From positions 61,151 to 125,150 of the forward strand of contig CAZKVJ010000011.1 of assembly GCA_964556225.1 (NCBI GenBank): DNA of 64,000 nucleotides. Reading direction: 5' to 3'. Shown here piece after piece: positions 44,690 through 52,476 of the stretch (position 1 is the first letter of the stretch; each line of letters starts with the position of its first letter). The stretch comes from CAZKVJ01 sp964556225. GTDB taxonomy: Bacteria; Actinomycetota; Acidimicrobiia; Acidimicrobiales; Ilumatobacteraceae. Made by a program: the position numbers and the translations under genes. The notes below the pieces were generated by a model. It did no database searches and was not told where the DNA came from. It saw nothing but the letters and a program-made list of their open reading frames with translations.

Positions 44690-45898
44690 GTGGGCCACGA
44701 ACGATGTGCTGCGTGCGGCTTCGACGGTGCCGCGTTCGACGCGGCGACGCTCGTGGTCGCGGTGCGCGACCTCGGCCCGGCCTGGCGCGAGCTGCTCGGC
44801 GTCGCCGGTGACCTGCTCCGGATCCGGCCCTCACCGCAGGTGTGGTCCGCGATCGAGTACGCCGAGCACACGCGTGACATCACCGCGCTGCACGTGTACG
44901 GCGTGGAGCAGGCCCTCACGCACGACGAGCCGCAGCTCCCGGCGATCGCGGACGGCCTCGTGGATCGCGCTGCGGCCGAGTACGGCGCCGCGGACCCGGA
45001 CCAGGTGGTCGCCGCCATCGCCGAGCAGACCGCGCAGCTCGCACTGCTCCTCGACGACGCTGGTGACACGGCGTGGCAGCGGGGGCTCACGATCGGCTCG
45101 GACCGCCTCGAGGTCCGCTGGTTGGTCGAGCACGCGCTGCACGACTCGCGCCACCACCTTGTCGACGTGCGCCGGGGGCTCCTGGAGCTGCGCCGAGGCG
45201 CCGGTGACGACCTTGTCGGCACGACCTGGCAGCTGAGCGCCGGCTCGCTCGATGTCCCGCTCGGCGACGTGGTGGTGACCGCCCGCTTCGACACAAGGTG
45301 GGTGTCGGGCACCGCCGGCTGCAACACCTACCGGGCGTCGTTCGAGCGCTCCGGCGACGCGCTCCGGGTCGGCCCGGCGGTCGCTACCACCCGCAAGAGC
45401 TGTGGACCGGTCGCCGGCACGATCGAGCTCGAGTACCTGCAGCGCCTGTCGCAGGTCGCGAGCCACACGCGCAGCGACGGCGACCTGGTGCTCGTGGGCG
45501 CCGACGGTGTCGAGGCCCTGCGCTTCGGGGCGCTCGACCCGGCGGCGGCGCTCGGCGGCTCGTGGGTGGTGACGTCGTACGTCGCCGGTGACGCCGTGAC
45601 CTCGGTCGTGGGCGGGGTCGAGCTCACGCTCGAGTTCGGTGACGAGACGGTGACCGGCCACGCCGGGTGCAACCGGTTCACCGGGACCTACCGCCTCGTG
45701 GGGGAGTCGCTCGCCGTCAGCCCGGTGGCGGTGACGGCGATGGCGTGCCCCGATGACGCGGTGATGCGCCAGGAGCGTCTCTTCCTGAGCGCCCTGGCGC
45801 TGGTGACCACCGTCCGGGTGCTCGGCACCCGGCTCGAGCTCCTCCGTGGGGGCGGGACCTACGCCGTGAGCGCGCAGCGCCCCGCCCCCACGTCCTGA
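44690..45898 (+). CDS. DinB-like domain fused to two META (HslJ-like) domains
   Basis: 402 aa. Residues 1-170 are a four-helix DinB/MDMPI-type domain with a possible metal His set (YAEHTRDI, H60; LVEHALHDSRHHL, H148, H151, H155) and an N-terminal CAACGF. Residues ~177-285 are a META domain (GTTWQLSAGSL ... VSGTAGCNTYRASFE), ~290-398 a second (GGSWVVTSYVAGD ... VTGHAGCNRFTGTYRL). META domains are usually secreted or lipoprotein modules, while DinB proteins are cytoplasmic thiol-dependent enzymes, and no signal peptide is present. The combination is unusual and its function is unknown. GTG start set by TACCGT. Confidence 0.85.
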   Translation: MGHERCAACGFDGAAFDAATLVVAVRDLGPAWRELLGVAGDLLRIRPSPQVWSAIEYAEHTRDITALHVYGVEQALTHDEPQLPAIADGLVDRAAAEYGAADPDQVVAAIAEQTAQLALLLDDAGDTAWQRGLTIGSDRLEVRWLVEHALHDSRHHLVDVRRGLLELRRGAGDDLVGTTWQLSAGSLDVPLGDVVVTARFDTRWVSGTAGCNTYRASFERSGDALRVGPAVATTRKSCGPVAGTIELEYLQRLSQVASHTRSDGDLVLVGADGVEALRFGALDPAAALGGSWVVTSYVAGDAVTSVVGGVELTLEFGDETVTGHAGCNRFTGTYRLVGESLAVSPVAVTAMACPDDAVMRQERLFLSALALVTTVRVLGTRLELLRGGGTYAVSAQRPAPTS

Positions 45899-45902
45899 CG
45901 GA

Positions 45903-46514
45903 TCAGGCGGCGGGGAGGAGGACGGCGTCGATCACGTGGATCACGCCGTTGCTGGTCTCGATGTCGGTGGTGACGACGTTGACCTGGTTGCCGGCGCCAT
46001 CGGTGAGCGTGACCGAGCCGTCGTCGCCGACGGTGACGGTGAACGTCTCACCGTTGACGGTCGTGACCTCCTGGCCGTCGAGGGCGGCGACATCGGCCGC
46101 CATGACCTTGCCCGACACGACGTGGTAGGTGAGGATGTCGGTCAGGTCACCGGTCGGGTCCGCCAGCAGGGCGTCGACGGTGCCCTCGGGCAAGGCGGCG
46201 AAGGCGTCGTCGGTCGGCGCGAAGACCGTGAACGGGCCCTCGCCCCGCAGCGTCTCCTCGAGGCCCGCGGCCTGCACGGCGGCGACCAGCGTGGTGAAGT
46301 CGCCGGCAGCGATCGCCGTGTCGACGATGTCGCTCTCGGCCATGGGGGCCTCGCTGCTCATGGGGGCCTCGGTGCTCATCGGCGCCTCGGTCGCCGCCGG
46401 AGCGGCCGTCGTGGCCACGGTGTCGGCGGCGTCGTCGTCGTCGTCGCCGCAGGCGGCAGCGACGAGGCCGAGCGCGAGCACGGCAGCGGCGACACGGACG
46501 GTACGGGACTTCAT
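45903..46514 (-). CDS. Fasciclin (FAS1) domain lipoprotein, MPT83-like
   Basis: 203 aa. Lipoprotein signal with Cys22 (ALGLVAAACGDDDDD), a Thr/Ala linker with EAPM repeats, then one FAS1 domain (DIVDTAIAAGDFTTLVAAVQ; GPFTVFAPTDDAFAALPEG; LTYHVVSGKVMAADV; SNGVIHVIDAVLLP). FAS1 proteins mediate adhesion; the mycobacterial relatives MPT70/MPT83 are controlled by SigK. Here a SigK-like sigma gene is read divergently 235 bp away. AAGGAG (46523-46528 on the minus strand) stands 8 nt before the ATG. Confidence 0.92.
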   Translation of the reverse strand: MKSRTVRVAAAVLALGLVAAACGDDDDDAADTVATTAAPAATEAPMSTEAPMSSEAPMAESDIVDTAIAAGDFTTLVAAVQAAGLEETLRGEGPFTVFAPTDDAFAALPEGTVDALLADPTGDLTDILTYHVVSGKVMAADVAALDGQEVTTVNGETFTVTVGDDGSVTLTDGAGNQVNVVTTDIETSNGVIHVIDAVLLPAA

Positions 46515-46550
46515 CGTGGTAGCTCCTTCGGGTGGAGGGGTGTTGCCGTG

Positions 46551-46579
46551 AGTTCGCCACGCGGTGTCGCCGCGGATGC
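46551..46579 (-). promoter_or_regulatory. Candidate ECF-sigma promoter of the fasciclin gene
   Basis: On the minus strand GCATCC (46579-46574), a 17-nt spacer and CGAACT (46556-46551) lie about 36 nt before the ATG. From memory, the mycobacterial SigK consensus is close to CCATCC-N16/17-CCGAAT, so this is a fair partial match. Confidence 0.4.
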
Positions 46580-46616
46580 ACCGATCACGGAAAATTCTTC
46601 GGCGACGGGTCCGGCT

Positions 46617-46645
46617 GCATCCGCGCGGGATCGTCGGTGCGTAGA
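46617..46645 (+). promoter_or_regulatory. Second GCATCC element pointing toward the sigma gene
   Basis: GCATCCGCG occurs again on the plus strand at 46617, mirrored relative to the fasciclin element, with CGTAGA 17 nt later. The -10 match is weak; it could allow autoregulation of the sigma operon. Confidence 0.25.
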
Positions 46646-46737
46646 ACAGGTGCCCCTCCCGTTCGGAGCTCGCGATGACCCTCCTCCTCGAACGAACATC
46701 TGCCGATCGGTGCCGACCGACTGCCGGGCGGCCCCAG

Positions 46738-46743
46738 TACCGT
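46738..46743 (+). promoter_or_regulatory. -10 hexamer TACCGT, leaderless promoter of the sigma gene
   Basis: TACCGT ends 6 nt before the GTG at 46750. Confidence 0.45.
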
Positions 46744-46749
46744 GGTGGC

Positions 46750-47322
46750 GTGGGCATCGATGAGCAGGCGGGTCAGGCCCGGGCCGACGCTGATGTCGAG
46801 ATGGCGTGGCGCCACGGGGCCGACGACTCGCTGCGAATGGCCTGGGATCGCTTCGGCTCGCTGGTGTTCACGTTCTGCGTGCGGTCGCTCAACGACCGTG
46901 ACGCTGCCGCCGACTGCACCCAGGAGACGTTCGTCAGTGCCTGGCGCTCCCGGGATCGCTTCGACCCGGAGCGTGGCACCCTGGCATCGTGGCTCCTCGG
47001 CATCGCCCGGTTCCGGATCCTCGATGTGTACCGCAGCGCTCAGCGGGTGCCGACCCCAGGTGGCGACGAGGTGATGGCCGACCAGGTGGCCACCGGCCAT
47101 CCGGCTCCCGAGCATCTCGTCGACCAGCTCCTCGTGGCCGACGCGCTCGACACGCTCTCGCCCAGGGCGCGGGCGGTCGTGGAGCTGGCCTTCTACTCCG
47201 ACTTGAGCCAGACCGAGATCGCGGAGCGGCTCGGGCTCCCCCTCGGCACGGTCAAGAGCGACATGCGCCGAGCCCTGCTGAGACTCCGCGCGCATCTCGA
47301 AGGAGGTGAAACCGATGTCTGA
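46750..47322 (+). CDS. ECF RNA polymerase sigma factor, SigK-like
   Basis: 190 aa. Region 2 reads FGSLVFTFCVRSLNDRDAAA through QETFVSAWRSRDRFDPERGT and WLLGIARFRILDVYRSAQRV (-10 recognition). Region 4 reads LSPRARAVVELAFYSDLSQT and IAERLGLPLGTVKSDMRRAL (helix-turn-helix for -35). The neighbour encodes an RskA-like anti-sigma factor and the divergent gene a fasciclin lipoprotein, matching the mycobacterial sigK context. The gene overlaps the anti-sigma gene by 8 nt. Confidence 0.92.
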   Translation: MGIDEQAGQARADADVEMAWRHGADDSLRMAWDRFGSLVFTFCVRSLNDRDAAADCTQETFVSAWRSRDRFDPERGTLASWLLGIARFRILDVYRSAQRVPTPGGDEVMADQVATGHPAPEHLVDQLLVADALDTLSPRARAVVELAFYSDLSQTEIAERLGLPLGTVKSDMRRALLRLRAHLEGGETDV

Positions 47323-47929
47323 ACCGACCCACGACGACCTGACCGACCTGCGCCGGCTCGCGACCCGCCTCCAACCCGACCAGGTCACCTGGGAGCAGCC
47401 CCCTGCCGGGCTGTGGGATCGCATCGCCGCCGAGGCGCAGGTCGCGCCCAGCGCCACGTCCGCCCCGATCGCTGACGATGCCGCGGTCGTACCGCTGGAG
47501 CATCGCCGTCGCAGGCACATGGCGGTCTGGCTGCTGGGCGCCGCCGCGGCGGTCATCCTCGTGGTCGCAGGAGTCGTCGTCGCGACCAGCGGCGACGACG
47601 GCGCGACGGTGGTGGCCCAGGCGCCGCTCGACCCGCTCGGGCCCACCGGCTCCGGTCGAGCCGAGCTGCTCGACGACGGTGGCACCCTGAGCCTCCGCGT
47701 CGAGACGTCCGATCTCGATGCCGGTGACGGGTTCCTCGAGGTCTGGGTGATCGACCCCAGCGTGTCGCGGCTGGTGTCCCTCGGGCCGTTGCGCCCCGAC
47801 GGGACCTATGAGCTGCCAGCGGGGCTCGACCCGAGGGAGTTCCCGATCGTCGACGTGTCCGTCGAGCCGATCGACGGCGACCCCACCCACTCCGGCAACA
47901 GCGTCCTCCGCGGCCAGCTGGAGGTGTGA
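47315..47929 (+). CDS. Anti-sigma factor, RskA-like
   Basis: 204 aa. N-terminal cytoplasmic helices that would hold the sigma factor, one TM (VWLLGAAAAVILVVAGVVVA), and an outer domain FLEVWVIDPSVSRLVSLGPL ... YELPAGLDPREFPIVDVSVE as in the C-terminal RskA domain. There is no ZAS HxxxCxxC zinc motif, which fits RskA. Membrane cleavage of the protein would free the sigma factor. ATG start with a strong AGGAGG (47301-47306). Confidence 0.9.
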   Translation: MSEPTHDDLTDLRRLATRLQPDQVTWEQPPAGLWDRIAAEAQVAPSATSAPIADDAAVVPLEHRRRRHMAVWLLGAAAAVILVVAGVVVATSGDDGATVVAQAPLDPLGPTGSGRAELLDDGGTLSLRVETSDLDAGDGFLEVWVIDPSVSRLVSLGPLRPDGTYELPAGLDPREFPIVDVSVEPIDGDPTHSGNSVLRGQLEV

Positions 47930-47947
47930 CCGCGCCGGCTCAGGGCC

Positions 47948-50110
47948 TCACTTGATCAGCGGGTCCCTGGGCAGGCCGAGGATGCGCTCGCCGATCTGGT
48001 TGCGCTTGATCTCCGACGTGCCGCCGGCGATGGACATCGCCCGGTGCATGAGCGTCAGCGTCCCGGACATGGCGCCGTCGCCGACGAAGAGCGCAGCGTC
48101 GGGGCCGGTGAGCTCGGCCAGGATCGCGGCCGCCTCGTGACCGTTCTCCGACAGGACCAGCTTGGTGACGTTGCCCTCCGGCCCGGGGCCGCCGCCGGCC
48201 ACGGCCCGGTGGGCGCTGCGCAGGTTGAGGAGGTTCGTCGCGTGGAGGGCCGCGATGTAGCGCCCGACCCGGCCGGCACCCCCGGCCAGGCGCTCCGGGT
48301 GACGCTCGAGCAGCGGCAACATCATCTCGCCCGGCACCTGCAGACCGCCCTGGCCGCCTCCGATGCTGACGCTCTCGTTGCCGAGGGTGGCCCGGGCCAC
48401 GGTCCAGCCGTCGTTCACGGGACCGACCACGTCGTCGTCGGGCACGAACACGTCGTTGAAGAACACCTCGTTGAACTCCGAGCTGCCGGTGGGCATCTTC
48501 AGCGGACGGACCTCGACGCCCGGGGCGTGCATGTCGATGACCATCGTGGTGATGCCATTGTGCTTGGGCGCATCGGGGTCGGTGCGCACCGTGGCGAGAC
48601 CCCGTCCCGCCACGTGGGCGCCGCTGGTCCAGACCTTCTGGCCGTTGACGAGCCAGCCGCCGTCCACCCGTGTGCCGCGGGTCTTGATGCCGGCGGCATC
48701 GGAGCCGGCGTCGGGCTCGCTGAACAGCTGGCACCAGATCACCTCCTGGGTGAGCGCGGACCGCACCCAGCGGGCCACCTGGTCGTCCGTGGCGTGCTGG
48801 ATGAGCGTCAGGATCACCCACCCGGTGATGCCGTAGGCGGGACGCTTGATGCCGGCGGCCTCGAACTCCTGCTCGACCACGAGCTGCTCGATGGCCCCGG
48901 CGTCGCGACCCCACGGCCGCGGCCAGTGCGGCATCACGTAGCCGCTCTCGATGAGCGCGTCGCGCTGGGCGGCGTCGTCGAGGCCCTTGATGCTCTCGGC
49001 GAACGCCCGCACCGCGGTTCGGATCTCCTCGGCCTCCGGTGGGAGGTCGATGGACGCCCGGTCACGGCGGACGCCGCGCCGGGTGAGCGCGGTGACGTCG
49101 ACCGCGCAGGCCTCGGGGTCGACGATGGCACCCAGCACCGACGCTCGGCGCATGTAGAGGTGGGCGTCGTGCTCCCAGGTGAAACCGATGCCGCCGTGGA
49201 CCTGGGTGTTGAGGTTGGCGCCCAGGTCAGCGGCCGCGGCGGCGAGGTTCGCGGCGATCGCGGCCGTGAGCGACAGCTGGTCGCCCCCGCCGGCGTCGGC
49301 GGCGCGGGCGGCGTCCCACACGGCGGCGGTGGCCAGCTCGGTGGCCACCAGCATGTTGGCGCAGTGGTGCTTGACGGCCTGGAACATGGCGATCGGCCGG
49401 CCGAACTGGAGACGCTCCTTGGCGTAGGCGGCGGCCATGTCGGTGCACTCGCGGGCGACGCCGGTGGCCTCGGCGGCCAGGATCGTGCGGGCCAGGTCGA
49501 CCATCACCTGCCGGGCGCCGGGCAGCACCTCGACGGCAGCTCCGTCCAGCGTCACCCGGCCGCTGCGACGGGTGGGGTCGAGGTTGGCGGGTATCTCGAC
49601 GCTGGCCCCGCCGGCCCGGCAGTCGATCACGACCACGTCGTCGCCCACCGGCACGAGCAGCACGTCGGCCAGGCCGGCGCCGAGCACGACCCCCACGTCG
49701 CCGCTGGCGCTCCCGCCGCTGACGGTCGCGGCTGAGCCGAGGGCGACCGCACCGCGGACGGAGCCGTCGGCCAGGCCCGGCAGCAGGCGGGCCTTGACCT
49801 CGTCGGTACCGGCGGCGACGAGCGCGGCGCTGGCCATGACCGTCGGCACGAACGGCCCCGGTGCCACGGCGCGGCCCATCTCCTCGACGATGACCACCAG
49901 CTCGGACAGCCCGTAGCCCGAGCCGCCCAGGTCCTCGGGGACGTGGAGCCCGAGCCAGCCGAGCCCCGCGAGATCGTTCCAGAACGCCGGCAGGGGCTCT
50001 TCGGGGGCCTCGAGCAGCGCACGGGCGGCGCCGCGGGCCTCGCGCTTGGTCAGGAAGTCGCTCGCCGTGTCGGCCAGGGCGCGGTGGTCATCGGAGATCG
50101 CAATCGACAT
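47948..50110 (-). CDS. Fused double acyl-CoA dehydrogenase (FadE34-like)
   Basis: 720 aa, about twice a normal ACAD. The N-terminal half has WLGLHVPEDLGGSGYGLSEL, ARECTDMAAAYAKERLQFGR and NTQVHGGIGFTWEHDAHLYM. The C-terminal half starts near residue 345 and has IWCQLFSEPDAGSDAAGIKT, DGGWLVNGQKVWTSGAHVAG and MSIAGGTSEIKRNQIGERIL. In mycobacteria such fused or alpha2beta2 enzymes (FadE34, ChsE) act on steroid side-chain CoA esters; the same is likely here, but other bulky acyl-CoAs are possible. ATG start supported by TACTTT 8 nt upstream. Confidence 0.92.
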   Translation of the reverse strand: MSIAISDDHRALADTASDFLTKREARGAARALLEAPEEPLPAFWNDLAGLGWLGLHVPEDLGGSGYGLSELVVIVEEMGRAVAPGPFVPTVMASAALVAAGTDEVKARLLPGLADGSVRGAVALGSAATVSGGSASGDVGVVLGAGLADVLLVPVGDDVVVIDCRAGGASVEIPANLDPTRRSGRVTLDGAAVEVLPGARQVMVDLARTILAAEATGVARECTDMAAAYAKERLQFGRPIAMFQAVKHHCANMLVATELATAAVWDAARAADAGGGDQLSLTAAIAANLAAAAADLGANLNTQVHGGIGFTWEHDAHLYMRRASVLGAIVDPEACAVDVTALTRRGVRRDRASIDLPPEAEEIRTAVRAFAESIKGLDDAAQRDALIESGYVMPHWPRPWGRDAGAIEQLVVEQEFEAAGIKRPAYGITGWVILTLIQHATDDQVARWVRSALTQEVIWCQLFSEPDAGSDAAGIKTRGTRVDGGWLVNGQKVWTSGAHVAGRGLATVRTDPDAPKHNGITTMVIDMHAPGVEVRPLKMPTGSSEFNEVFFNDVFVPDDDVVGPVNDGWTVARATLGNESVSIGGGQGGLQVPGEMMLPLLERHPERLAGGAGRVGRYIAALHATNLLNLRSAHRAVAGGGPGPEGNVTKLVLSENGHEAAAILAELTGPDAALFVGDGAMSGTLTLMHRAMSIAGGTSEIKRNQIGERILGLPRDPLIK

Positions 50111-50118
50111 GGCGGGGA

Positions 50119-50124
50119 AAAGTA
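50119..50124 (-). promoter_or_regulatory. -10 hexamer TACTTT, leaderless promoter of the double acyl-CoA dehydrogenase
   Basis: On the minus strand TACTTT ends 8 nt before the ATG at 50110. It overlaps the oppositely directed TACTCT at 50123. Confidence 0.5.
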
Positions 50125-50128
50125 CTCT
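50123..50128 (+). promoter_or_regulatory. -10 hexamer TACTCT pointing into a gene remnant
   Basis: TACTCT ends 9 nt before a GTG at 50138, a normal leaderless arrangement although the downstream frame is broken. Confidence 0.4.
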
Positions 50129-50137
50129 CAATGGTCC

Positions 50138-50364
50138 GTGGACCTCGATCTCGACGGGGTCGAGGCGGTGGCAGTGGCCCCGGCGAGGTCGCACCGATCT
50201 TCGTTCGGGGTCTCGTGCAGGCCGCGGCGGCGGCCACTGGCGTGGCCGAGGCGGCGCCGCACCGGTTCGTGTGCCGCGCCCACCTGCTGGCCCGATGCCT
50301 GGCCTCGTGGGCCGAGCTGCTCGACCGGATCGTCGGGAGGGGCCGGTACGAGCGTCGAGACCGA
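50138..50364 (+). pseudogene. Frameshifted, 3'-truncated gene remnant
   Basis: From GTG 50138 about 18 codons (VDLDLDGVEAVAVAPARS) have GC-rich third positions. The coding pattern then switches to another frame for ~50 codons (APIFVRGLVQAAAAATGVAE ... LARCLASWAELLDRIVG) and fades near 50345. No plus-strand stop occurs before the convergent crotonase gene at 50365. This looks like a leaderless gene damaged by a single-base indel and cut at its 3' end, or a sequencing indel. The original function is not recognisable. Confidence 0.4.
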
Positions 50365-51189
50365 TCAGCGGTTCTTCCAGCGCATCGGCGTCTTGGAGAG
50401 GAAGCCCCGCATCGCCATCGCCGAGTCCTCGGTGAGGCTGGTGGCGAGCTGGTTGCGGTTCTCGATGTCGATCGCCGCGTGCAGGCCTGGGATCTCCAGG
50501 TTGGCCCACAGCACCTCCTTCGTCATCCAGACGCCGAAGGGGCTGTTGGCGGCGATCTCCGCCGCCACGGCGAGGCACGTGTCCATGAGCTCGTCGTCGG
50601 GCACCGCCCGGGTGACGATCCCGAGCCGCTCCGCCTCTGCGGCGTCGATGACCCGGCCGGTGAGGATCAGCTCCCACGCGCGTGAGGCACCGATGAGGCG
50701 GGGCAGGATCCAGCTGACGCCCATGTCGCAGCCGGACAGACCGAGGCGGATGAACGCCGTGCCGAGCTTGGCGCTCTGGGCGCAGTAGCGGATCTCGCTC
50801 GCCAGCGCCCACGCGAGCCCGCCGCCCGCCGCGGCGCCGTTGATCGCCGCGATGACCGGCTGGCGGATGGCCCGCAGGTGGTGGATGACCTCGGCGATGT
50901 GCTGCTGCACCGCCATCATCTGCTGGGGGCGGCCCAGCTGCTCGGTGCCCGGCATGATGCCGAAGCCGTTGAGGTCGAGCCCGGCACAGAAGCCGCGCCC
51001 CGCTCCGGTGAGGATCACGACCCGGCAGGTGTGGTCGGCGTCGACGGCGTCGAGGACGTCGTGCAGCTCGTCGACCAGCTCGCGGGTGATCGCGTTGAGG
51101 CGGTCGGGACGGTTGAGCGTGAGCCGGGTCACCCCCTCGGCCGGCGTGTCGACGACGACGAGCGCGCCTGGCGCGTCGGCAGGGGTCAT
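50365..51189 (-). CDS. Enoyl-CoA hydratase/isomerase family (crotonase)
   Basis: 274 aa. VTRLTLNRPDRLNAITRELV, GAGRGFCAGLDLNGFGIMPG, PVIAAINGAAAGGGLAWALA and LGLSGCDMGVSWILPRLIGA define the crotonase core and CoA/oxyanion sites. Of the two hydratase Glu residues neither is in the classic place (AGGGLAWALA, SGCDMGVSW), so the reaction is uncertain; several acyl-CoA catabolic crotonases share this form. ATG overlaps the amidohydrolase stop (ATGA), making an operon. Confidence 0.9.
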   Translation of the reverse strand: MTPADAPGALVVVDTPAEGVTRLTLNRPDRLNAITRELVDELHDVLDAVDADHTCRVVILTGAGRGFCAGLDLNGFGIMPGTEQLGRPQQMMAVQQHIAEVIHHLRAIRQPVIAAINGAAAGGGLAWALASEIRYCAQSAKLGTAFIRLGLSGCDMGVSWILPRLIGASRAWELILTGRVIDAAEAERLGIVTRAVPDDELMDTCLAVAAEIAANSPFGVWMTKEVLWANLEIPGLHAAIDIENRNQLATSLTEDSAMAMRGFLSKTPMRWKNR

Positions 51190-52397
51190 GAGCGAGTCAG
51201 CGCCAGCTGGTTCTCGCGCAGCGCCTTGCGCATGTCCGCCTCGCCGAGGGGAACGAAGTCGCCGATCCACTTGCGCGGCTCCGACAACCCTTCGGGGTGC
51301 GGCCAGTCCGAGCCGAGCAGGATGCGGTCGGCACCGTGGAGGTCGCGCAGGTTGGTGATGCGGTCCTCGTAGAAGGGGGCGATCCACACGTGCTCGCGGA
51401 ACGACTCGACGGGGTCGCGCCGGAACAGCTGCGGGGTCTTGCCATAGGCGACGCGCAGGCGCCGGTGCAGCTCGGGCACCCACGCCGAGCCGAGCTCGAG
51501 CGTGGCGATCTTCAGCTTGGGGTGGCGATCGAACAGCCCGTGGCAGATCATCGCCGCCATCATGTCGAAGATCGGGCGCTCGACGCCGACGGACAGCACC
51601 TCGGAGAGGGGCGAGGACTTCATGCCCATGTACTTGGTGCTCTCGCCCCAGTCGGCGAGGTACTTCGTGTAGCCGGCGTCGCCGGCGTGGATGGCGACCA
51701 CGGTGCCCGACTCGGCGAGCTTGGCCCACACGCGGTCGAAGCGCGCGTCGGCGGGGGAGGGTGGGCGCCCGTAGGGGTTGCCGACGGGTCCGGCCCGCAT
51801 GATCACCATGCGGGTGCCGATCTCGAGCACCCGATCGAGCTCGGCCTCGGCGGCCACCTCGTCGATGAGCGAGATCATCGGGCCGGTGAGGATGCGCCCG
51901 TCGCGGTCGTAGCCCCAGTCCTCCTCGAGCCACCGGTTGTAGGCGGTGAAGATCGCCATCGCCGACTCCGGGTCCTCCTGGAGCATCTCCTCGATCCCCA
52001 GCCCGAGGCTCGGGATCAGCCAGGCCTGCTCGACGCCCTGCTGGTCGAGGCGGGCGACGCGCAGGTCGCGGTTCTGGTACTCCGGCTGGATCGGCTGCAT
52101 CTGGACCATGTCGCGCAGCTCGACGGCGTCGACGTTCTCGGCCCGGAAGTAGGTTTCGAGCGAGCCCGGTGCCCCGACGGGGTCGTAGGTCGGGTTGGGC
52201 ACGACGGTGAGCATCTTCGAGTGGATGAGCAGTGAGGTCCGCCCATCGACCTCGATCCACTTGATCACCCGTCGGTACTTCGGGTCGAGGTGCCGGGTCA
52301 GGCAGTCCTGGGCCTCGTAGTAGTGCTGATCGGCATCGCACAGGGCGTAGTCCACGCTGGCCTCGCCCGTGCCCGGTGCTGCTTCGACGGTCGTCAT
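51186..52397 (-). CDS. Amidohydrolase family 2 protein (ACMSD-like TIM barrel)
   Basis: 403 aa. The metal-site strand CDADQHYYEAQDCLTRHL, the central HAGD (VVAIHAGDAGYTKYLADW), CHGLFDRHPKLKIATLELGS and the last ligand strand ILLGSDWPHPEGLSEPRKW form the amidohydrolase-2 set. Relatives include decarboxylases and hydrolases of aromatic or lactone intermediates, so a step in ring or side-chain breakdown is likely with the crotonase next to it. GGGGAGG lies ahead of the ATG, and TATTGT is a likely -10 in a region also holding TGTCAAGTT. Confidence 0.9.
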   Translation of the reverse strand: MTTVEAAPGTGEASVDYALCDADQHYYEAQDCLTRHLDPKYRRVIKWIEVDGRTSLLIHSKMLTVVPNPTYDPVGAPGSLETYFRAENVDAVELRDMVQMQPIQPEYQNRDLRVARLDQQGVEQAWLIPSLGLGIEEMLQEDPESAMAIFTAYNRWLEEDWGYDRDGRILTGPMISLIDEVAAEAELDRVLEIGTRMVIMRAGPVGNPYGRPPSPADARFDRVWAKLAESGTVVAIHAGDAGYTKYLADWGESTKYMGMKSSPLSEVLSVGVERPIFDMMAAMICHGLFDRHPKLKIATLELGSAWVPELHRRLRVAYGKTPQLFRRDPVESFREHVWIAPFYEDRITNLRDLHGADRILLGSDWPHPEGLSEPRKWIGDFVPLGEADMRKALRENQLALTRS

Positions 52398-52421
52398 GGT
52401 CCAACCTCCCCGGATCCAAAA

Positions 52422-52430
52422 CTTGACAAT
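52422..52430 (-). promoter_or_regulatory. Shared 9-mer TGTCAAGTT upstream of the amidohydrolase gene
   Basis: Minus-strand TGTCAAGTT lies between a TATTGT hexamer and the ribosome-binding site. The same nine bases precede the VOC gene at about 53415-53423. It could be a common operator; coordinates are approximate to a base or two. Confidence 0.3.
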
Positions 52431-52476
52431 AGCGTCAGATTCGGGCGATGTCGAGCCGTCGGGTGGATGCCGGCCG

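Noticed and set aside
43728..44834. Upstream extension of the FtsH-like gene to 44834
   Set aside because: The extension is Arg-rich shadow sequence antisense and out of frame to other genes; MDISHL at 43727 begins a normal N-terminus.
52400..52440. TTGACA at ~52424 as a -35 for a plus-strand gene
   Set aside because: No -10 at proper distance and no plus-strand gene follows; the bases are better read as the complement TGTCAA on the minus strand.
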